This document shows, one piece after another, positions 62,986 through 64,000 of a stretch of DNA of 64,000 nt (within the stretch, counting starts at the first letter, position 1; each line of letters begins with the position of its first letter). The notes beneath the pieces are model-generated. The model had not been told where the DNA came from. It saw only the letters and a program-made list of their open reading frames with translations, and made no database searches. The DNA lies in contig NZ_FOOG01000005.1 in assembly GCF_900113125.1 (NCBI RefSeq), forward strand, positions 1 through 64,000. The letters are read 5' to 3'. This DNA is from Halobacillus alkaliphilus. GTDB lineage: Bacteria > Bacillota > Bacilli > Bacillales > Halobacillaceae. The translations under genes were made by a program, and so were the position numbers.

Positions 62986-63834
62986 ATGTGGAAAATGTCT
63001 AAAAAAAAGAGCTTAGTATCTTCATTTATTGTGATTTTATCCGCTTTTATGCTGCCGTTTAATGCATGCGCTGCATCTGATAACCCTCTGGCTAAAGTCA
63101 AAACATACAAAATTTATTATGACAGTCCAACCCCGGACTTATTAGAGAAAATGCAAGAGTTAGATGCTGTTATGATTGAGCCGGTTTTTTATTCTCAAGA
63201 GCAAATTCAGGTGATTCAACAGTCAGGTACAAAAGTCTATGGGTATATTAATATAATGGAAGCAGACAAATGGAATACAGAGTTGTTCAACCAATTGAAT
63301 GAGAATGATTTTTTCTACCGTAATCAGAAGCGAGTGTATTATCCTGAATGGGATTCATATCTAATGGATATTACTTCTATCCATTATCGGGAGATTTTAT
63401 TGAACGAAGTAACCACTCAGATATCTGCTAAGGGCCTGGATGGTATTTTTCTGGATACAGTTGGAAATATAGATAACGAACATTGGAATAGCCAGGATAT
63501 TTTGAAAGAACAAAGGAATGGATTGGTTTCCTTATTACAGAAAATCCAAGAAAAACATCCGAAGTTATCCATGATCCAAAATTGGGGGTTTGATACGCTG
63601 AAAACTGCGACGTTTCCCTATGTAGATGGAATCATGTGGGAAAACTATAATTATTCTACAGTATCCAATGATCAATGGTCTCAAAATCGTATTAAAGACC
63701 TGGAAACCCTTCGAAATCAAGCGGGTATTCAAATTCTTACCGTTTCATTTTCAGAAGAAACAAATAGTACTAATTATGCAGAATTGCATGGATTTATCCA
63801 CTACCATGAACCCGATCACTATAATTCTTGGTAA
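62986..63834 (+). CDS. pelAH: Secreted Pel-type glycoside hydrolase (endo-alpha-1,4-polygalactosaminidase, PelA hydrolase-domain type)
   Basis: 282 residues from ATG 62986 (TGGAGG upstream; the longer frame lacks a ribosome site). Basic N-terminus and signal helix ending near NACAAS. A TIM-barrel hydrolase domain of the GH114-like/PelA type has YKIYYDSPTPDLLEKMQELDAVMIEP, VYGYINIMEADKW, YLMDITSIHYREIL, GLDGIFLDTVGN and MWENYNYST. Acidic residues in DGIFLDT and MWEN are likely catalytic. Divergently transcribed from the pel operon, as expected for a Gram-positive system where the hydrolase is separate from the deacetylase. Confidence 0.85.
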   Translation: MWKMSKKKSLVSSFIVILSAFMLPFNACAASDNPLAKVKTYKIYYDSPTPDLLEKMQELDAVMIEPVFYSQEQIQVIQQSGTKVYGYINIMEADKWNTELFNQLNENDFFYRNQKRVYYPEWDSYLMDITSIHYREILLNEVTTQISAKGLDGIFLDTVGNIDNEHWNSQDILKEQRNGLVSLLQKIQEKHPKLSMIQNWGFDTLKTATFPYVDGIMWENYNYSTVSNDQWSQNRIKDLETLRNQAGIQILTVSFSEETNSTNYAELHGFIHYHEPDHYNSW

Positions 63835-64000
63835 CTACTATTATACAAAAACATTTAAAATATGATACTTTTTTCACTCTAAAATTCGAATAATTTACAG
63901 TAATTATATATAATGACGAAAAAGAGGTTGTCGAAAATATAGTCTCTTGTTCTTTTATCGTTAAGTTTTGCTTTTTTGTTAATAGTTCAGGTTTCTTCTG

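Overview
The window comes from a Gram-positive spore-former of the Bacillaceae, most probably a moderately halophilic Halobacillus-like species. The evidence is moderate GC with strong AAGGAGG ribosome sites, a spore-germination type LysM/GH18 protein, sigma-B type promoters, lipoprotein-dependent ABC importers, a proline catabolism operon with a PucR-type regulator, and a Bacillus-type gas vesicle cluster. The genus is inferred. No rRNA, tRNA, CRISPR array or prophage was seen.

Layout. 0-2 kb: the right end of an IS200/IS605-type element (TnpB tail) has inserted into, and replaced the 3' end of, a yaaH-like gene. 2-7.4 kb: single genes (OFA-type MFS transporter, PQQ-like propeller protein, TPR-like protein, YceI). 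7.6-13.7 kb: a MurNAc/amino-sugar salvage operon (BadF-type kinase, MurQ, ABC importer, RpiR-type regulator). 13.9-20.5 kb: FUSC protein, GAF-STAS protein, pyroglutamyl peptidase, acyltransferase, FAH-family hydrolase. 20.8-27.6 kb: a 12-gene gas vesicle operon, probably driven by sigma-B. 27.8-29.5 kb: cstA. 29.6-30.3 kb: a non-coding region of nested inverted repeats. 30.4-32 kb: a three-gene unit with an ArsA/Get3-like ATPase and two cysteine-pair small proteins. 32.1-37.1 kb: a PRC-barrel stress protein and putB-rocA-putR. 37.2-39.2 kb: class I aldolase and a LytTR/DUF3021 pair. 39.7-53 kb: two alpha-glucan modules, each with a glycosidase, a three-gene ABC importer and a LacI regulator. 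53-56 kb: an LTA synthase-like protein and a small membrane protein. 56-63.8 kb: a complete Gram-positive Pel exopolysaccharide operon (pelD-E-ADA-F-G, translationally coupled) with a divergent Pel hydrolase.

Cross-cutting features. (i) A palindromic repeat with the core CCACCTCAGGTCATCCATA occurs at five loci. Three are near-perfect hairpins whose flanks differ between loci but remain self-complementary. (ii) All three sugar-type ABC operons carry a hairpin directly after the binding-protein gene, and so does gvpA. This fits attenuation that sets product ratios. (iii) None of the three importers has its own ATPase, so a shared MsmX-type ATPase elsewhere is implied. (iv) Two near-consensus sigma-B promoters are visible, and a GAF-STAS RsbR-like protein is encoded nearby.

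The least described system is the ArsA-like ATPase operon at 30.4-32 kb. The ATPase has no cysteine at all, while its two small partners end in, or begin with, cysteine pairs. The hexapeptide-repeat protein that opens the gas vesicle operon is the most unusual single gene.
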